Source: Xanthobacteraceae bacterium (lineage in GTDB: Bacteria; Pseudomonadota; Alphaproteobacteria; Rhizobiales; Xanthobacteraceae). From it: DNA of 64,000 nt. The notes under the pieces are model-generated. The model saw nothing but the letters and a program-made list of their open reading frames with translations, was not told the origin of the DNA and searched no databases. Each line of letters opens with the position of its first letter. Positions within the stretch are counted from its first letter, which is position 1. Location of the stretch: assembly GCA_004297465.1 (NCBI GenBank), contig SCUB01000023.1, positions 62,001 through 126,000 on the forward strand. Direction: 5' to 3'. Below, one piece after another: positions 60,791 through 64,000 of this stretch. The position numbers and the translations under genes are program-made.

Positions 60791-61141
60791 CTATGCGGCC
60801 GGCGGCAGGCGGCGCGGGGCATCGGCCGGCGCGTCGGAGGGCGGAACGTGACGCCAGTCGGCCAGGCGCGCGCGCAGCTCCTGCGCCTCGGCCTCGAAAC
60901 GCCGCGCGGCGCGGCGCCAGTGCCGCTGCCGGAACCAGCTGACGAGGCCGCCGGCGACGATGCCCAGGATCGCCACCAGGATCAGCACCATGAACAGCGG
61001 CAGCGACAGGCTCAATGCCGGATCGGCGGCCCCGAACGGATCGAACGAGACCGTGACGAAATGACGGTTGGCCACCGCGAACACGACGAAGATCAGCGCC
61101 AGCGGGGCAACGATCAGCGCGTTGACGATTTTCCGCAGCAT
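60791..61141 (-). CDS. LapA family (DUF1049) inner-membrane protein
   Basis: 116 residues with two hydrophobic helices (ALIVAPLALIFVVFAVANRHFVTV and LPLFMVLILVAILGIVAGGLVSW) followed by a basic coiled tail RQRHWRRAARRFEAEAQELRARL. The FAVANRHFVTVSFDPFG loop between them is typical of the LPS assembly protein A family, which in E. coli helps tune LpxC degradation. Function here is inferred. It lies between ihfB and trpF on the same strand. Confidence 0.85.
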   Translation of the reverse strand: MLRKIVNALIVAPLALIFVVFAVANRHFVTVSFDPFGAADPALSLSLPLFMVLILVAILGIVAGGLVSWFRQRHWRRAARRFEAEAQELRARLADWRHVPPSDAPADAPRRLPPAA

Positions 61142-61198
61142 CGTCCCCTCCCGCCCCGGATCGTGACTGTGGCAACTCCCGCGCGAAAAGGCGCGGGT

Positions 61199-61489
61199 TC
61201 AGGCGCCGGGCTCGCGGTTGAGCCGCTCGCGCATTTCCTTGCCGGTCTTGAAGAACGGCACGCTCTTCTGCTCGACCGAGACATGCTCGCCGGTGCGCGG
61301 GTTGCGGCCGGTGCGCGCCGGCCGGTGCTTGACCGAGAAGGCGCCGAAGCCACGCAGCTCGACGCGGTCGCCGCGCGCCATCGCGGCCACGATCTCGTCG
61401 AGGATGGCGTTGACGATGTTCTCGATGTCCCGCTGGTAGAGATGCGGGTTGTGCGTGGCAATACGCTGGACAAGTTCGGATTTGATCAT
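61199..61489 (-). CDS. ihfB: Integration host factor subunit beta
   Basis: 96-residue DNA-bending protein of the HU/IHF family. [33 protein letters not shown] and [33 protein letters not shown] contain the beta-ribbon arm with the intercalating Pro in RNPRTGE. The beta subunit assignment rests on SELVQRIA and the rpsA-ihfB neighbourhood. ATG 61489 is chosen; longer in-frame sequence upstream is not conserved. A TTGACA (61590-61585, minus strand) about 100 bases upstream may be a -35 box, but no clear -10 accompanies it. Confidence 0.95.
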   Translation of the reverse strand: MIKSELVQRIATHNPHLYQRDIENIVNAILDEIVAAMARGDRVELRGFGAFSVKHRPARTGRNPRTGEHVSVEQKSVPFFKTGKEMRERLNREPGA

Positions 61490-61711
61490 CGAGAAAACGT
61501 TCCGTGGAAAAACGCTGCTGTACTCCGGAGCATGCTCCGCGAAAGACGTCCAAGTGGCGTCATTTCCTTTAAAAGAACATGAATTGTCAAGACGATAAAC
61601 GATCCGCGGGGGCCCTGCAAAGAGCAATAGAAGCACCCGGCCGGGTTATTCCTCGGGCCCCGGCACCCGGTTGCGGCCGGCGCGGGACGCCCGGCCGCGG
61701 GTTCCGGCGGG

Positions 61712-62689
61712 TCAATGCGGAGCCACCGGCTGCCACAGCGCCAGCAATCCTTCGAGACCGAGCCGGTCGGCGGTTCCGAACACGCCACCCTGTTCGATGC
61801 GGCCGGCGATCGCGCCAAGTCCGACGGCATCGAGCATGACAACCGTTGCGACGCGCAGGAAACTCAGATCGCCGAACCGCGGCGACAGCTTGAAGTCGCG
61901 CACCGGCAGCGTCTCCTTGATGCCCTTTTCCCTGGCAAGCCATGCCATTGCGGTTTTCTCGTCGCCGAGTTCGTCGATCAGCTTGAGCGCAACGGCCTGG
62001 CGGCCGGTGAACACGCGGCCGTCGGCGACGCGCTCAAGGGTGGCGTCGTCCATGGCGCGGCGCGCCTGCACCAGGCCGCGGAACCAGGCATAGGAATCCT
62101 TCACCAGCGCCTCGATGGCGGCGCGCGCCTCCGGGCTGGTCGGTTCATAGCCGTTGGGCGCGGCCTTGAGCGGCGACGACTTGACCTCCTCGATCTTGAC
62201 GCCGACGGTTTTCAGGAGCTCGCCGAAATTCGGGTACTGGAACAGCACGCCGATCGAGCCGACCAGCGCCGATTGCTGCGCCACGATGCGGTCGGCCGGC
62301 AGCGCCGCGATATAGCCGCCCGAGGCGGCAAGGCCCTCGACCACCGCCACCACCGGCTTCTTCGCCTGCAGCCGGGCCAGCGCGTCATAGAGCTGCTCGG
62401 CGCCCGCCGTGGTGCCGCCCGGCGAGTTGATATGGAGGATCACCGCCGGCGCCGACGACCTGCCCAGGCGATCGAGCGCCTCGACGCGGTCCTGGTCGGT
62501 GCGGATCAGGCCGGTGATCTTGATGCGCGCGACGGCCTGGCCCGTCACCACGCCGCGACCGGAAGGCGTCACCACCGCCACCAGCGCGGCCAGCGCGGCG
62601 ATGGCGATACCCACGGCGGCGACGCGCCAGAACGTCAGCTTGCGCCGCAGGCGGCGGCGGTCAACGATCACATCGGCTTCGAGCGACAT
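61712..62689 (-). CDS. sppA: Signal peptide peptidase SppA, short form
   Basis: Membrane-anchored serine protease degrading cleaved signal peptides. 325 residues, the single-domain form. A membrane helix (VAAVGIAIAALAALVAVV) follows a basic N-terminus. ILHINSPGGTTAGAEQLYDAL and VAVVEGLAASGGYIAALPADRIVA contain the nucleophilic Ser (ASGGY), and EEVKSSPLKAAPNGYEP the general-base Lys. The start at 62689 is set by MSLEAD; the further open frame is unconserved. It lies between rpsA and ihfB. Confidence 0.94.
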   Translation of the reverse strand: MSLEADVIVDRRRLRRKLTFWRVAAVGIAIAALAALVAVVTPSGRGVVTGQAVARIKITGLIRTDQDRVEALDRLGRSSAPAVILHINSPGGTTAGAEQLYDALARLQAKKPVVAVVEGLAASGGYIAALPADRIVAQQSALVGSIGVLFQYPNFGELLKTVGVKIEEVKSSPLKAAPNGYEPTSPEARAAIEALVKDSYAWFRGLVQARRAMDDATLERVADGRVFTGRQAVALKLIDELGDEKTAMAWLAREKGIKETLPVRDFKLSPRFGDLSFLRVATVVMLDAVGLGAIAGRIEQGGVFGTADRLGLEGLLALWQPVAPH

Positions 62690-62774
62690 GGCTTTGCCTC
62701 TTGGATCAGTAATCCGGCAACAGATCAGCACAGGCGGACCGATCGGTAAACGGCAGAAGCGCCGCGCGGGGCGC

Positions 62775-62816
62775 AAAAAAAGCCCCGGCGCTGGCCAGCA
62801 CCGGGGCTTTTCTTTT
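62775..62816 (-). terminator. Rho-independent terminator downstream of rpsA
   Basis: AGCCCCGG and CCGGGGCT bracket an inner GCTGG/CCAGC stem (62781-62808), an almost unbroken 14-pair hairpin with one mismatch. On the minus strand it is followed by seven T (62781-62775), about 105 bases after the rpsA stop and before sppA. T residues on the plus side suggest that it can also act in the other direction. Confidence 0.92.
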
Positions 62817-62914
62817 GAGACGCGGCAACGGGTGGCGGTCAGGCGTCAGGAAACCGCGCGCAATCGACTAAATTTGCGCATGTTTCCATTGCACAATCGG
62901 TCCCGTCCCTCGCG

Positions 62915-64000
62915 TTACTCCTTCTTCTCGCCGGCGCGCTGCTTGAGCGCGGTGCCGAGAATGTCGCCCAGCGTCGCGCCGGAATCCGACGAGCCGTACT
63001 GCGCGATGGCTTCCTTCTCCTCGGCGACTTCCAGCGCCTTGATCGACACCTGCACCTTGCGGGCTTTCTTGTCGAACTGGATGACGCGGGCATCGACCTT
63101 CTCGCCGACCGCGAAGCGTTCGGAGCGCTGCTCGGAACGTTCGCGCGCCAGCTCCGAGCGCTTGATGAAGGTGGTGAAGTCGGTGCCGGCGATTTTCACG
63201 TCGATGCCGCCTTCCTTGACCTCGATGATCTCGCAGGTCACCACCGCGCCCTTCTTGACGTCGCCCGGCTCGGCGAAGGGGTCGCCTTCGAGCTGCTTGA
63301 TGCCCAGCGAGATGCGCTCCTTCTCGACATCCACGTCGAGCACCACGGCCTTGACCATGTCGCCCTTCTTGTAGTTGTCGATGGCCTGCTCGCCCGGCAG
63401 CTTCCAGTCGAGGTCGGAGAGATGGACCATGCCGTCCACCTCGCCGTCGAGGCCGAGGAACAGGCCGAACTCGGTCTTGTTCTTGACCTCGCCTTCCACG
63501 GTCGAGCCGACCGGATGCTTCTCGACGAACATCTCCCACGGATTGCGCATGGTCTGCTTGAGGCCGAGCGAGATGCGGCGCTTGACCGGATCGACCTCGA
63601 GCACCTGCACCTCGACTTCCTGCGAGGTGGAGACGATCTTGCCGGGGTGCATGTTCTTCTTGGTCCACGACATCTCGGAGACGTGGATCAGGCCCTCGAT
63701 GCCCGGCTCGAGCTCGACGAACGCGCCGTAGTCGGTGATGTTGGTGACGCGGCCCTTGAAGCGGGCGCTGACCGGATACTTGGCGTCGATGCCCTGCCAC
63801 GGATCGTCGAGCAGCTGCTTCATGCCCAGCGAGATGCGGTGCGTCTCGTGGTTGACCTTGATGATCTTGACCTTGACGGTCTGGCCGATGGTCAGCACCT
63901 CGGTCGGATGATTGACACGGCGCCACGCGATGTCGGTGACGTGCAGCAGGCCGTCGATGCCGCCGAGGTCGACGAACGCACCATAATCGGTGATGTTCTT
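62915..64000 (-). CDS. rpsA: 30S ribosomal protein S1 (5'-truncated by window edge)
   Basis: The frame is open to the right edge, where KNITDYGAFVDLGGIDGLLHVTDIAW (one S1 repeat) is encoded. At least three further S1 repeats follow, among them RVTNITDYGAFVELEPGIEGLIHVSEMSWTKK and EVKNKTEFGLFLGLDGEVDGMVHLSDLDW. The C-terminus SIKALEVAEEKEAIAQYGSSDSGATLGDILGTALKQR is the usual alphaproteobacterial S1 tail. S1 brings mRNA to the 30S subunit. The N-terminal repeats and start lie beyond the window, where cmk would be expected next. Confidence 0.97.
   Translation of the reverse strand, partial: KNITDYGAFVDLGGIDGLLHVTDIAWRRVNHPTEVLTIGQTVKVKIIKVNHETHRISLGMKQLLDDPWQGIDAKYPVSARFKGRVTNITDYGAFVELEPGIEGLIHVSEMSWTKKNMHPGKIVSTSQEVEVQVLEVDPVKRRISLGLKQTMRNPWEMFVEKHPVGSTVEGEVKNKTEFGLFLGLDGEVDGMVHLSDLDWKLPGEQAIDNYKKGDMVKAVVLDVDVEKERISLGIKQLEGDPFAEPGDVKKGAVVTCEIIEVKEGGIDVKIAGTDFTTFIKRSELARERSEQRSERFAVGEKVDARVIQFDKKARKVQVSIKALEVAEEKEAIAQYGSSDSGATLGDILGTALKQRAGEKKE

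Overview
The window is a GC-rich, densely coded chromosomal segment from an alphaproteobacterium, most likely Hyphomicrobiales (Rhizobiales) near the Nitrobacteraceae/Xanthobacteraceae. This rests on gene content and order: an irr regulator with a Cys-Pro heme motif divergent from fabA-fabB-fabI, a Fur-type regulator between rimI and miaB, a PhrR/PraR-type regulator after lnt, a DivL-type tyrosine kinase homologue, DUF2336, and the rpsA-sppA-ihfB-lapA-trpFBA-accD-folC block. Both ends are cut inside genes (gyrB on the left, rpsA on the right). I identified no tRNA, rRNA, CRISPR, prophage or insertion sequence.

Layout. 1-9 kb: gyrB end, a MaoC-like hydratase and a PfkB sugar/nucleoside kinase (minus), then murJ, trpS, a universal stress protein, an Nfu Fe-S scaffold, tsaB and rimI (plus). 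9-16.5 kb: fur, miaB, phoH-ybeY-corC-lnt (overlapping genes), an AT-rich gap and a PhrR/PraR-type regulator. 16.5-29 kb: trmB, DUF2336 (minus), then the rimP-nusA-ylxR-infB-rbfA-truB-rpsO-pnp transcription/translation block, preceded by a promoter and a terminator-like leader and ended by a strong terminator. 29-33.4 kb: a small secreted protein, fabA-fabB-fabI (minus), irr, and an SH3-domain protein. 33.5-42.3 kb: a 2-hydroxyacid dehydrogenase, moeB, a probable pseudo-protease, mutM, ubiE-ubiB and coaBC-dut. 42.3-48.4 kb: an Rrf2 regulator, divL, a tsaE-amgK fusion, a PilZ protein and murU. 48.5-55.6 kb: addB-addA and trxA. 55.6-64 kb: a minus-strand run rpsA-sppA-ihfB-lapA-trpF-trpB-trpA-accD-folC.

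The most unusual object is coaBC. Its first ~40 residues are a FitA-like ribbon-helix-helix DNA-binding domain fused through a Pro/Ala linker to the CoA-biosynthesis enzyme. Immediately upstream is a perfect 27-bp palindrome (13-bp arms around one T) containing two TGCTAGCA units. This looks like a trigger enzyme that may repress its own gene. Other points of interest are the TsaE-AmgK fusion followed by MurU (tRNA modification joined to peptidoglycan-sugar recycling), a serine-protease fold without its catalytic His, an AccD zinc finger missing three of four Cys, absence of metK from its usual place before trmB, multi-hairpin intergenic palindromic elements (one inside the infB-rbfA operon), and a set of perfect 14-18 bp tandem duplications at gene ends.

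Start codons were chosen from visible Shine-Dalgarno sequence, conserved N-termini and overlaps. Where the choice is open this is stated.
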